Shown here: one piece after another, positions 11,075 through 22,033 of the stretch | Layout: each line of letters starts with the position of its first letter | Numbering within the stretch: the first letter of the stretch is position 1 | Assembly: GCF_026230105.1 (NCBI RefSeq) | Contig: NC_079475.1 | Span: forward strand, 28,022,086 to 28,086,085 | Direction: 5' to 3' | DNA: 64,000 nt | DNA from: Diorhabda sublineata | Taxonomy: Eukaryota > Arthropoda > Insecta > Coleoptera > Chrysomelidae | The notes under the pieces: model-generated | Seen by the model: the letters and a program-made list of their open reading frames with translations, nothing else | The model's database searches: none | What the model was told of the DNA's origin: nothing | Position numbers and translations under genes: made by a program

Positions 11075-11260
11075 GGTACCTAGTTAGATCAAAATAGACT
11101 ACAAAATATCAATGAGCTCAAAGAAAGGATAGGTATTGAGGGTGCATGAATAATTGTGGAAGTTATAGAGAAGGTTCGATGAGAGTTCACGGCACGTATT
11201 TCTCATTGAATTACAGCTGAAGTTAACAATTTGAGCACTCATTAGGGTTTCGTTGTATTT
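11075..11260 (+). pseudogene. DDE transposase C-terminal fragment, right arm
   Basis: The plus strand reads NINELKERIGIEGA, stop, IIVEVIEKVR, stop, EFTARISH. This is the same C-terminal segment as on the opposite strand in the left arm and runs about 30 residues further (R-E-F-x-x-R-I-x-x-C-I-x-A-x-G in the family). Confidence 0.6.
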
Positions 11261-11455
11261 ATTGGAAAATATTTATTGTAATAATAAGTGAATTTATCAC
11301 TTTTTTTGATAAATCCAAACATCAATTACTCAGACATTCAAATAATATATTATAAAACCCACACTTGCATTTGAAAATTTTAGCGATGACGTCAAAAATA
11401 AAAAGGTATCCTTACGAATAGCCTTTTTAAAAATCGACGGGTTTCAGGATTTGCA

Positions 11456-11869
11456 ACAAAGTGTATATTTCATAGCTTCTTCAATAAACAAGAGACATGC
11501 GTTTAATTTGTGAAGGGATAAAAATAATCAAAATAACTCTAAGTATGAAAACAAGACTTTTGAAAGTAATGATGTTTAATAGAAATACACGTTAGCATGT
11601 TTACGAAATATGGTAATAGAAACCAAAGAAATTTATATATTTAGGATTTAAAATACTTTCAAATTGTGAAAGTGGTTTGAAAAATAGTGTTTCTGATTTT
11701 TGTTAATTTTTAGGACACTGTTTTCTACTTTTAGAATTTTCAATGTTTTCAAAACATAAAATTGACAATTAATTTTATTCGAAATAATGACTGTATACGG
11801 GGATATTCCTGTGATATTTCACTTTTTTTCGTGTAAAGATATTTCGAAGTTTGATAGAATAGTGGCATC
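11456..11869. other. no gene seen
   Basis: AT-rich. The minus-strand frame at 11749-11934 is antisense to the start of the LINE fragment and is a shadow. Confidence 0.4.
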
Positions 11870-12600
11870 AAAATCAACGGAGAAGCAATCAAGAACACTA
11901 GATATGCAGAGGACAAAGTAATTATAGCAAACAATAAAGTACAAAATATTATACAAAAAATATACGCAGCAAGTGAAGAATATCGACTCTCCTTGAATAT
12001 ATCAAAGACAAAAAATTATTAGCAAAAATCAATAAACGGTCAAGACATACATCGGATAGAAACGTACACATATCTATATACCACAATAAAGGCTCGAGCT
12101 GCATTTAACGACATGAAGAAACTGTATACCAACAAAGATATTTCTTTACAACTAAAATTAAGACTAGTCAAGTGCTACATACTTTCTGTTTTGTTCTATG
12201 GTGTAGAGACTTGCACCACAAGACTATTTTAAAAAGACTGGAATCTTTCGAAATATGGACATATTGGCGTATGTTGAGAATATCACATCACCAACATGGA
12301 AGTTGGAAATGTAAAGATTGAGAAAAGAGAAGTGAGGCGTCTTTACAGTAAACCAACCAAAACTGGAGTATTTTGGCCACATAATAAGATATGACAAATA
12401 CCATTTTTTGCATTTGATTGTCAAAGGAAAAGTGGATTGTAATAGGGGACCAGGGAGAAGACAGCATTCACGGTTGCACAACCTACGCCATTAGTTTGGA
12501 GTGTCATCGGTTGATCTGTTTAGAAACGTAGTAAGCATGATATAGCCCTGTTAATAGCCAACATTCGCAACGGGTAAGGCAATGAAAGAAGAAGAAAGTG
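11870..12600 (+). pseudogene. non-LTR retrotransposon reverse transcriptase 3' end (RTE-like)
   Basis: The plus strand reads KINGEAIKNTRYAEDKVIIA, the RT active-site block, where Y-A-D-D has become Y-A-E-D. Then come EEYRLSLNISKTK, AFNDMKKLYTNKDISL, LRLVKCYILSVLFYGVET, KRLESFEIWTYWRMLRIS, a damaged stretch, LEYFGHIIRYDK, the G-P-G-R-R block and IANIRNG / KAMKEEE-like endings in shifting frames. The order matches the thumb and C-terminus of an endonuclease-reverse transcriptase of the type found in RTE/BovB-like LINEs. The 5' part is absent, as expected for 5' truncation. The element ends about 12600 in an A-rich GAAGAAGAAAG stretch. Confidence 0.8.
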
Positions 12601-12794
12601 AAACGTCGCCTAACTATATTCTATATATACAATACACTGTCGTGTTCACCTGCGTTGATTGCACAATAATGTTGGTATGGTCGTGAGCAATAGCTTGTAA
12701 TTTCAATTAAGTGATAAGACTTAGCTGAAAACTGTAGACAGGTTGACTGATAGAGTTACGCAAAATTCATAAAAATGACACTTTAATTGAATGT

Positions 12795-12900
12795 AATTAA
12801 GGAATCCCGTCTCGCTGTATCTCTCGGTAGCGGTATCCCGCAGGGATCAACGTTGTGTGTTGTTGCGTTATCCGTGTTGGATTTGCAGGACTCGATTTAA
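12795..12900 (+). pseudogene. possible RT motif fragment
   Basis: The plus strand reads SGIPQGSTLCVVALSVL, which resembles the G-I-P-Q-G-S-x-L motif of LINE reverse transcriptases (palm domain). Flanking sequence is too degraded to extend it. It may belong to a separate LINE copy and could be coincidence. Confidence 0.35.
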
Positions 12901-12910
12901 ATTTTCCGAA

Positions 12911-15134
12911 TTTGACAACAAAACACAAATGCCTTTCACAGCACCGCATCTATTACTGACTCGTGCCAAATCGGTTCGAACGTGGAGGCAATACCCCTGA
13001 TTTGTTCATTTGCATGAAATATATCCGATGTCAATATATTCCGAAAAAGTAACCGATTGTGACGAAGGTCAAATTTCGCTGTTTCTAGTGCCAGAACCTC
13101 GGATAGTTTATTATTTAGTACTATTTCTAAGCCCTTTGATGAAACTAGTTCCCTAAGAAAATGAGAATCAAACTATATTTTCTATCGAGACTAAATTTTC
13201 GATGTGAGAATGAGTATGTCAAAGGTAGCTTAAGGTGGTGTACCGTTTACAATCGATAATTGCCAACGATTTGACTCTGAGAGCTAAAAATTGCCTTCTC
13301 TTTTGAAGGTACAATACAAAGTAAACTAATGGCCTTTTTAGACTCGACAACAAGACCTTGGGGCCTTAAAATAATCTAAATGGCGATTCGCAACATTTGA
13401 CGAGGTATCGTCCTTAAAAGTCGACCCTACTTAAATCTGGATCTTAACATTTCTATCGAGAACTAGACAATGAGCTCGATTTAAAAAGTGACTCTGACAA
13501 TAGTGACAGAGAAGATGACAAACGACGCTACCTCTTTTCTGTAGATTTACAACAATATTTTAGGCAAAAAATGTTCAATAAAATATAAACAAACATAAAT
13601 AACTATATATTTATTTCAGGACACTCATTTAGAAAGTAAGACAGATTGTCAAAATCTCTATGAGGAATGAACTGCTACAAAAACAGAGAATTACAGCTAG
13701 TCAAAAATTGTAAAACACGGTGGAACAGCCTTGTAGCTATGATTTTGAGATTTATCCGCTTTTATTTGAATTTATCTAAAGGTTCATATTCAAAGCTCTC
13801 TTGGTCTTGAATAACATATTTATTATTATCAAACGAGAGCGAATATAATACTTTGGTTGATATTAAATGTGCTTGCAATACTAGCCACTACTTAAAACAC
13901 ATTGGAATTCATGCTAAGTTGAGTATAAAGTCAAAACTCCTATTGAGTGAAGAACTGGTAAGATGTAACGTCGTTCTTTAATAATTAGCGTATTTTTAAT
14001 CCCAGGTAAACATCTGACACAGCAGTGTCTACAAATGGTGAAAAAGACACTCATGCAACAGAAATAAAGAGTTCTATTGATAAGCTTTAGAAGATCAATG
14101 ACAATAGAAACCCTTTTTTAATGAATATGAAGAGAATAATGTATCCTAATCTCTCTTCTGAAAATAAGAAGCACACCATCAACTACGAATTTTGGGGAGG
14201 AATTGAATTGCAACTTTCGTATTACATGAATATCAGTATAAGAAATTTCTTCTATTCCTGTCTAAGCCAGAGCATCACGAGATCAGTCGCGTATAACTAT
14301 GAAGTCTATCAACTTCATCAAGAGTCGAAGCCCAGATAATATCAACAATAGAATACGATGAAATTAAATAGATGACACATTATACTTCATCATTCCTCCG
14401 AAAAATCAATATAAAATGTAAATTACAAACTATTATAACTGTTGTATTTTGCATTGTATCTGTATGCAATAAATAAAGAAATAAAGGTATATTTAACATT
14501 TACTTTTATGAACAATTTAAGGGGATTACAAAGAATTTGTTAAATCAAGGTAATCCTTTTATTGAGATACGTTATATTGAAGTTGTACTGTATCTACCTG
14601 GTACTATACTTTGTTTTTAATCGAGTAAAAACGTTTTTCCTATTTAATAGACTGAGCACAACGAATATTATTTTCGTTTACTATACCGCAATTTCGCGGA
14701 TCTGTCATTCTTCAAATAAGAATAACATAAATATTCATAAAATGCTTTAAAACTCAACATCAGCACATTCTACGTACATACCGAATTCAACGTTATTGTG
14801 CCAGTGAATGCAAGAGATAAAAGGTTTATCATGAAATATTAATAAAACACAACTTTTCATGAAACAAGCGATGAAGGGAACATTTTTTTATACAGTGTTA
14901 CCAGGAGCACTGAGTATTAGTAAGCTATTGATTATAGTTTGGATCCTATATTTTAATTTTGTTCCAAATTGGTGAAATAAGTTTGAGATATATGCCAATC
15001 TTATTTCGGCCAAAGCAAGGTTAGTGAATGGAGAATATATTTTTCCGCCTACCTCAATTCAAAGTATACATTTCCTGACCTCATTGTAGGGAGCGAAGGG
15101 AGGAAAAGTAAAAGTGATGTGATGGAATAGATTT
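12911..15134. other. no gene recognised
   Basis: AT-rich. An acidic stretch on the plus strand near 13465-13530 (LDNELDLKSDSDNSDRED) looks like a fragment of an acidic protein N-terminus but has no start or continuation I recognise. A 72-codon frame at 14121-14339 shows nothing familiar. Confidence 0.3.
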
Positions 15135-15640
15135 AATTATATTGACATTTACAAAAAATATGTATCGCTACGCCTTAAAACAGATCAGACACGTTTATTT
15201 TTGTGCTATAGGGCAGGAAAATGTATCAATCAAATGGTTGGAAAAAATACTGTTACTAATATTACTAAAAAAATGCGGAATGTTTGCCTAATGTCATAAA
15301 TTATATCGGGCATAGTTTCAGAAGAACCTCGGCAAGGTTACTTGCTAATTCTGGGGGATACATTCTTGCTTTAAAGCAATACGGAGGTCTACGAATATTG
15401 CTGAAGGATATGTGCAGTAATCTTTTGAAACAAAGCGAAAAATTTCAAACCAAATTATGGAAGTCACTGAAGTTAATGAAATTGATTGTAATCAGCCAAG
15501 TACGAGTACATTCCGGGAGATAATAGCTAAATAATAATGTTGATTATGAAAAGATCACGAAAACCGCGTTGGCTCCAGCTTTCACTTCTATTGGTATTCA
15601 AATAAACACTGCTCAAAATTGTACGTTTAACGTAAGTATA
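15135..15640 (+). pseudogene. Crypton-like tyrosine recombinase C-terminal remnant
   Basis: Frames on the plus strand give, in order, IDIYKKYVSLRLK, LFLCYRAGKCINQMVGKNTV, YIGHSFRRTSARLLANSGG, YILALKQYGG, NIAEGYVQ and, near 15570-15630, IGIQINTAQNCTFN. G-H-x-F-R-R-T-S-A supplies the His and Arg of the tyrosine-recombinase core. The second His (K-R-H-G-G-W in relatives) is Tyr here, and A-E-G-Y supplies the nucleophile Tyr, reached only after a frameshift. This is the catalytic half of a YR element like the Cryptons of insects. No intact frame remains. Confidence 0.7.
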
Positions 15641-16888
15641 ATCACTCTACCACAAATTAAAAATATGTGGAATTTAAGAATGAAAATTACGTTCTTGTAA
15701 GTAATGTACCTACTTCTTAGTACAGTTGAACATCGTAAATCAGGACTTCTAAAACGCAGAATATCTAAAATCCGGACTGATTCGCTCGTATCGTAATTTT
15801 TAGCTTCTGTATTTGACACTAGATGGCGACACTATACATGACGATACCATGAAGAATATGTTTATAAAGTATTTTATCTTTTTATCATTATTATTATTTT
15901 ATAAATGTATTTCACGCAATTTTATTAAATTTTATGCATACCTCTCCCTCTGTTTATGTGATGCGATATTATTTCTCGGAACCAATCCTTTCCCAGCGAT
16001 TCCGGATTTTCGATGTTGTACTGTATTAGTTCTTTAATAAATTGTGTTTGTTATTTTTATAAATAAATAGGCGGAAAATACCAATGTATAACTTGGGAGT
16101 GTAAAACCTTTCCCTTCCTTGAATGAAATTTCATCCAGCAAAAGTAGCACTTTTCTCCCATGTTATACAAATAGCTCTTTCGAATTTAGTAGAGATAGCT
16201 GTAAGCCTTCATATTGATATGAATGAGTAACTAAAATTATCGTAATCGCATATTAGGTACTAGATAACTTCCTCTTAATAAGACATAAAAACTATAAGAT
16301 ATTTTCACCTGAATAGGCCTACGAGTATCCCATTGCATTCAGAGTGAAAAATTTCTTTGAAAGATAATTTCAACCAATATGAAATAAACATGGTTTACTA
16401 AAATATGTACATATTATGAATGTAAATTTGACTTCCTTGCATACTATTAAAGAAGCAAAGGACATAATTGATGTGTCATCATGTATGACGAGGTCAATTT
16501 AATAATGGTTAATCAACAACACATATATGAATTAAATCACAAATACATGTGCCAGTGACTAATGCTCTTAATAGTAAAGTGTCTGGTAGACAGACATTTT
16601 TTAAAAGTTTAATTGATGGCAATTATATATGCTCTCTATATGTTTGCTTTATTTGGGTTCATTAATTTTATTGAAAAACATCAACATTTGCAGCATAAAT
16701 ATATGTTTTAAGTCATTGAGAGGTTTATTATTGGGAACGTGGCAACGAAACACCAAAGTGGGCTAACTTTAATATATTTCCGGCTTTCGAATACTTATGT
16801 ATTCATTGTCTGGGAAATAATTAAGATTTTTGGTGGTTTTAATTTTTTTCAATTACATAAGATTCAAAATTTAAAGGCATTCTTCATT
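15641..16888. other. no gene recognised
   Basis: AT-rich DNA. The open frames at 15613-15819 (minus) and 15813-16037 (plus) overlap each other and look like chance. Confidence 0.35.
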
Positions 16889-16891
16889 TAT

Positions 16892-16960
<69 letters not shown>
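16889..16960. repeat. (TA)n microsatellite
   Basis: About 72 bp of TA dinucleotides with one interruption (TAAATA). It produces Tyr-Ile repeat frames on both strands that are not genes. Confidence 0.95.
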
Positions 16961-16962
<2 letters not shown>

Positions 16963-17129
16963 GATCAAGAACGCCTTTGAATTTTTTTTTCAAATTTGGT
17001 GACCAATATGTTCCTAAATAAAGTAATATTTTGACAAAATAAACTTTGGAAAATTTTAACCAACCGCGCACTGTCAGGGTTATTTGTCACTTTAATTTTT
17101 TACGCCACCGAAGCAAATTCTTTTTTTAA

Positions 17130-17760
17130 CCCTTTGAGTACGGAATTATTTGGAGACTTTTATGCATATGGAACGGATTTAATTTTTTGCTATATGGATT
17201 AATATGTATAGTGTGTATCCTTTTTTCAAAATTGGTTGTGCTACTTTTAGGACAACACTCTCAGACGCTGGTATATCAGTTCCCAGTATTTTATCTGTGC
17301 CAACATAGATTTTAAAACGAATACAATAACCTGACGAAGACTCGCAAAGTTTATAGATTTTTATTCCAAATCGCGCTCGTTTCGATGGATTGAATTGAAT
17401 ATAACTCAAACGTCCTTTGAACTTCATAAGAGATTTATCTAGTGATACTGCGCTCTCTGGAGTATAAAGATGATCGAATGTATTATTTAGATAATCAACT
17501 AAATTTCTGATTTTCCTAATTCTATCATTTTTATCCAACTTTTCGTTGTCTGTAAAATGAAGGAATTTTGAGATATCAAAAAATCTATCCCGTGGCATAG
17601 TGGCTGCAAAAATTGGAGTATTTATAATAGTTCTTTTTGACCAATATGAACCCAAATTAGATTTTTTTACTTGAGACATAATAATACATAATGTAATATA
17701 TCCCTTCATTTCATCCAAAGTTACTGGAACCACTTTAGGTTTCGTTTATTTGCACCTTCT
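17130..17760 (-). mobile_element. piggyBac element, deletion derivative with TTAA end
   Basis: TTAA at 17126-17129 is followed by CCCTTTGAGTACGG, the standard piggyBac arrangement of TTAA target plus a C-C-C-x-T-x terminus. Only about 50 bp separates this end from the point where the transposase frame stops at 17179, so the last third of the gene has been deleted. The opposite terminus was not found. It would lie above 17760 as the complement of this end next to TTAA. Confidence 0.7.
17179..17733 (-). pseudogene. piggyBac transposase fragment
   Basis: A continuous 184-codon frame. PVTLDEMKGYITLCIIMS and the YWS...FAATMPRDRFFDISKFLHF segment match the N-terminal part of the DDE_Tnp_1_7 domain. 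AVSLDKSLMKFKGRL carries the first catalytic Asp (S-x-D-E-S-M-x-x-F-K-G-R in relatives). YIQFNPSKRARFGIKIYKLC is the strongly conserved K-P-x-R-x-G-x-K block. The frame ends VAQPILKKGYTLYI then LIHIAKN, just where the second catalytic block (Y-x-D-N-W/F-Y-x-S) should begin. The N-terminal acidic region lies upstream with a stop. The remaining frame is unusually clean, so the deletion may be fairly young. Confidence 0.85.
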
Positions 17761-18756
17761 TTCGCAATTATTTGACTGAAAACACACTATAATAGGTTAT
17801 CAATAATAAAGTAACAGATAATTTAATTCTTGACATATTTATAAAGGCAAATGTGAAATCCTTAAACCCAATTTATATATGAAAACCACACTTTCCAAAT
17901 AAAATTATTTACCACCCCTTCCAAGCTGACAGGAATAATAACCCCCAGTAAAAATTTCAATTAAAAAAGGGTTACGTGTTTGGTTTAAAAGAATTTTCAT
18001 TCTATAAGTAGCCAGCACTTTTTGATTGCAAGTGGTTACTATAGAAAAAATCATTCAAGGGTCTAAAGAATTGAGATATTAATATCAACTGAAGTATAAC
18101 TCAAAATATAACAATCAAAATGACACCTGACATAAATATGGAGACTGTTTATTCTTGTTGCTATTAAGTTGTTATGAGTAATGTTGAATTTTTATAGGTT
18201 AGATTATGAATGACTAATTTTTTTTATCATCTTAATGAAGTTGATTGATGTGAGGTTAGGTAGTTGCTGATGAAGTTAAATTTTTTATAGAATTTGTTTT
18301 TTCAAAATCTAAGAGATTTGCACACATACATTAAGGTTATTTGAATCAGTTGTTTTTATTAGTAAAATGATCATTTTGAACAGTACTACTCATTTTCATT
18401 GTTGTATTTTGAGTCTCACGAATTTAATAATTTAAACCAAATTTCAACTTCTCTACAACTTACATATTTTTACATTATACCATATTTTCAGACCCTGGTG
18501 ACGTATACATTAAGTATTCAATAGTGCACACTAGTATTTATTGTCACACTACAATCACTATCTAATCTACTAATTTAAACATTCTAAAAATTCAATGAAT
18601 AAAGTGAGAAGTAAAGAATGTTGGATTCCCTTTTTGTACCTCTGGAAGTCACACACAAGTAAAGATATTCCTGATTATAAACTTATACAAATATTACCAG
18701 GAATTTTCATACATACATTCAGCTCATTGTGGTATACATTGTACCTACATTCAGAC
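17761..18756. other. no gene seen
   Basis: AT-rich spacer between the piggyBac remnant and an inverted-repeat element. Confidence 0.35.
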
Positions 18757-19258
18757 ACAACCTTCAAAATGACAATACAGACACAGAGAGAAAACTAATC
18801 ATATAACATAGACTTCAAGTGAAAGTTAGATATAGCGTATATTTTTGTTTAAATGTTGTGATGATCTATCAACCCTTGTAAAACAAATATTTATAAAAAT
18901 AGGTTATTCATTTTAAAAAAATTATTACAACATTTTTTTGTCTAGTTTGCATCATTAAATATATAGGTTTTATGATAATTAAGACTAAGTAACTCATGAA
19001 AATCATAAGGTTGTGTGAATGGAATTGGTTTATTTTAAATTACTTTAAAAAATTATAATACATACCTATTTATTTAATGCAGTCAAAATTATTTTGATTA
19101 AGTTTTTCACATAAAAACTGATGCATACAAATATTTATTTTTTAATGGTTCATAGATCATATCAACTATTGAAACAAGAATAGTACAAATGAGGTCTATG
19201 CTATATTATTAGTTCTCCCTTTGTCTCTACTGATGTTTATTGTCATTTTGAAGGTTGT
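18757..19258. repeat. MITE-like inverted repeat, about 60-bp arms
   Basis: ACAACCTTCAAAATGACAAT at 18757 recurs inverted ending at 19258. The homology continues inward through GAGA-AA-ACTAAT and CATAGAC-T for about 60 bp, with mismatches. The 380-bp interior has no coding pattern. The layout fits a non-autonomous DNA element, family unknown. Confidence 0.5.
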
Positions 19259-20395
19259 TTTTAGTCGAATTTTTCAAGGAAAAATTAGACTATTACGGTA
19301 GGCATGACTAAAAGAAAAATGAGGGGCACATCATTTTTCCCATGTTTTGAGACCTCCTGAACACGATTATGATGGTATTTCGAATGTCTGTAGTTTATAT
19401 ATGTATATATCTGTTTAAGCTACAATTCTTATTTTCGTCTCTCGAGCAATTGCTATGGGTTAGATTTGGTTCAAAATTAGCATACATGGCTTTTTTGGCA
19501 GCGGATTGATGTTATTAGAGTTTGGTTGAAAACAAATGAATATTTCGAGGGGTCGCAGTGCAAAAAAGTGGTTTTTGACCTTTGCTCACCTCTGCAGGTC
19601 AAACGAAAAGCGACTGAAAAATGAAATTTCACATGTAGGTTCAATTAGTTGCGAGATGATTTCCTGTCTAAGGTCGAAACTTTCCATCTCCACCCCTCTC
19701 TATTTTATGGTCATTTTTGTTATATTTTCTTATTTTTTGGCCAGAAAAAGTTTAACTAGAGGGTTCGAACTTCACATGCAAGTAGGGGTGATGTTGAAGA
19801 ATTGTCTTTCTCAAGTTCAAAGTTTTCTTCTTCAGTTCTTCTAGCACAAAACGCCCGAAATCATTTTGATGGTTGTATTTGTTGAACTGGACTGCCTCCT
19901 ATTTAATGAATAATACGAGTATGATCGTTTCTAGGGTGATTTTTTTTACTTCCCATTTTCGAAATTCCTTCTCATTATGACAATTTTTTCTTTGTTGTCA
20001 ATTGGAATTGAAGAGGGTTCGAGACCACCGGTTCTATTAAAATTATGAATTTTCATTCGAGAGTGTTAACTTGTGAAATGAAAAGTTATTGAGGAATAGC
20101 AAATTTTCCATATAAAGAAATAAGATTGAGAATTTATATCATTTCCAAGAAATTCATTTTATGGAAAGATTTGTTTGTGAATTAGTTAAATTCTTCATTC
20201 GATGAAAAATTCGACTTTTGTTTTATAGAAAATTTTGAGGCATTAAGAATTGTATACTTGTAAACAATACCTACAAAACATTTTACCAATCATTTAAAAA
20301 TATCAAAGCAATTACCATTTCAACAAATTAATACAAAGAGAAATAATAAACTAAGTTCTTAGTTCAAGAGGTTGGATACATTATAATTTTGCAAA
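19259..20395. other. no gene recognised
   Basis: A 102-codon frame at 19536-19844 has no recognisable motif and reads like non-coding AT-rich DNA. Confidence 0.3.
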
Positions 20396-20593
20396 ATGAA
20401 GCATGTAAATGAGGAAAATATCATTTGTGATATTGTTTCCATTGAAAATGGTACCAAAATTGGACAGCATCCAAGAAATTTGAATGCAGGCTTTTTTGTC
20501 ATTGATCATGTTTTAGAGTCAGTCCTTGATATTGATATGCGGAATTACTACAACGAAGGTAATAATTTAAATCAAATGAGGGATGTTAAATGA
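20396..20593 (+). CDS. small open frame, uncharacterised
   Basis: A 65-codon frame with a good start context (CAAAATG) and a balanced residue mix: MKHVNEENIICDIVSIENGT, then a helical stretch FFVIDHVLESVLDIDM. A possible splice donor GAAG/GTAATA lies inside it (about 20559), so it could be a first coding exon whose partner I cannot locate. I do not recognise the sequence. It lies in what would be the first intron of the antisense Cbl gene. Chance or a degraded element are equally possible. Confidence 0.25.
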   Translation: MKHVNEENIICDIVSIENGTKIGQHPRNLNAGFFVIDHVLESVLDIDMRNYYNEGNNLNQMRDVK

Positions 20594-21491
20594 AAAAAAT
20601 AAATTTAAAGCAAGTATCCAGTGCAAAACAGGTAGCAAAAGAAGAGATAATTGAGCGATATTGAGTGATATTGAGAGATAATTAGGCGTATATATTTATC
20701 TGATGAGAATTATCTACACAATCAGCTAGTAAATTTTTCAAAAATTTTGAAGTCTTGTCTATTTTTTTTATTTTTATTTACAATGTACTGTTGACTATTT
20801 AGGAATATTGTACTTTTTATTTATATTTAGCCACTTTTAAATAGTACTGCTGCAAAATATTGAAATGAAGTTAATATAAACTACAAATTTTATATTTTTT
20901 ATACACATTTTTGTTCTGTTTCATTGGATGTTGATAGCTATATTGATACACTTTTATATGTTATCAATTATTACCTATATGTATAATTCTATTTTTAGGG
21001 TACTGGTGTCAGGTCTTCAAATATAAAGTAAACAATTAAAAAGTCAATCAAGAATGACCACTTCATTAAATATAATATATCGACAGCATAATTTGCAAAT
21101 TTCATAACTCCATAGCATCAAATTTTACAGTAGACACAAAACTTATCAAGAAAAAAAATTTAATGAAGACTTAAAATTTTGGGAAAATAATTGAAGAAAA
21201 ACAGTACAAGTAAAATAACAGGGATTGCAGTTAGCTTCAAACAAAATAGGGGTCTGGACTTGCAAGGTTTTCTAATTAGATTTTTAAATTGTACCAAATA
21301 TTTTGAGCCTCCACGCTACTCAATTTGATGATATTCAATCCTTACAAAGTAGAAAAACAACTTATATTAATTTTGTTTGTAGGAAGATTTAGTCAAAAAA
21401 TACTAGAGAATTTAATAATCTATAAATTTGTTGTTACATATTACATGTTGTTAGTTGTTACATATTAGTTAAATTATATCTACAATCTTAC
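20594..21491. other. start of Cbl intron 1 on the minus strand; nothing else seen
   Basis: AT-rich DNA immediately 3' (minus strand) of the Cbl exon 1 donor. I looked for the next Cbl coding block (T-I-V-P-W-K followed by the EF-hand and SH2-like region) from here to the window start and did not see it. Confidence 0.4.
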
Positions 21492-22033
21492 CTGTTACCA
21501 AAGTTTGTCCTCCAAAAATCAGCAGCATCAGACTTAGTAATCCTAAATAAGTCACCTGCAAACACACCGTTTGGAAATAGAGCTTTTAGTTCACTTAACA
21601 TATGACTAAACACTAAACTAAGTTTTGTTAAATTTCTTCGGTAATGAGAGTTCTCATCAAACATTTTTTCTTTGCCTTCCTTAAAGAGTTTAATTGCTTG
21701 CTTACACTTTCTCATTAGATTAATAATAAATATACTAAAATGTTCAATTGAATGTAAAGCTTGCAAATTATCCTCGTATTTTGAATAGATTAGCCTTAGC
21801 CTTTGGTACGTATCCGGAAGAATATCCAAAATAAAAGGGGGTGAATTTTTGAGGTTCATCTTTTGATGTTGACACAGTTTGACTACTTTATCCATGAGTT
21901 TCCATGTTTTATCGAGAGTTCGTTTGTCTGTAGCATATTTGGGATGCGTTACTACGTCAGAGAAGGCCCCTTGGAGCTTCGAAAATATATTTGAAAAGTT
22001 TTTGTGTTGAACAGGACGATTACGACCTGCCAT
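21492..22033 (-). CDS. Cbl: Cbl E3 ubiquitin ligase, first coding exon
   Basis: Cbl proteins bind activated tyrosine kinases through an N-terminal tyrosine-kinase-binding region (four-helix bundle, EF-hand, SH2-like fold) and ubiquitinate them with a RING finger. This exon encodes about 181 residues. WKLMDKVVKLCQHQKMNLKN, SPPFILDILPDTYQRLRLIY, FKEGKEKMFDENSHYRRNLT, KLSLVFSHMLSELKALFPNG and FRITKSDAADFWRTNFG match the four-helix bundle and the entry to the EF-hand nearly residue for residue. The start ATG at 22033 has AAAATGG context. The coding frame runs to AACAG at 21492, followed by donor GTAAGA. EF-hand, SH2 and RING exons are not in sight, so the next intron is long. No disabling change is present, so this is a live host exon. 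Confidence 0.93.

Larger units (their letters stand above)
10487..11455. mobile_element. foldback made of two inverted transposase 3' ends
   Basis: About 340 bp at 10487-10830 is repeated in reverse complement at 11100-11455. Landmarks in both arms are CCCGTCGATTTTT, AGGATACCTTTT, TGACGTCA, GCGATGACGTCA, GAGCACT and GAGCTCAAAGAAAGGATA. Each arm carries the coding 3' end of the same DDE transposase pointing toward its own outer edge, so the structure is an inverted duplication of one transposon end rather than ordinary TIRs. Confidence 0.65.

Noticed and set aside
12224..12481. Minus-strand 85-codon frame
   Set aside because: Antisense to the RTE-like LINE 3' end.
13465..13530. Acidic stretch as a possible piggyBac N-terminus
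   Set aside because: Opposite strand to, and 4 kb away from, the piggyBac remnant; no continuation found.
16739..17071. Open frames on both strands with Tyr-Ile repeats
   Set aside because: They are translations of the (TA)n microsatellite.
19536..19844. 102-codon plus-strand frame
   Set aside because: No domain, motif or splice signal; residue content follows AT-rich background.
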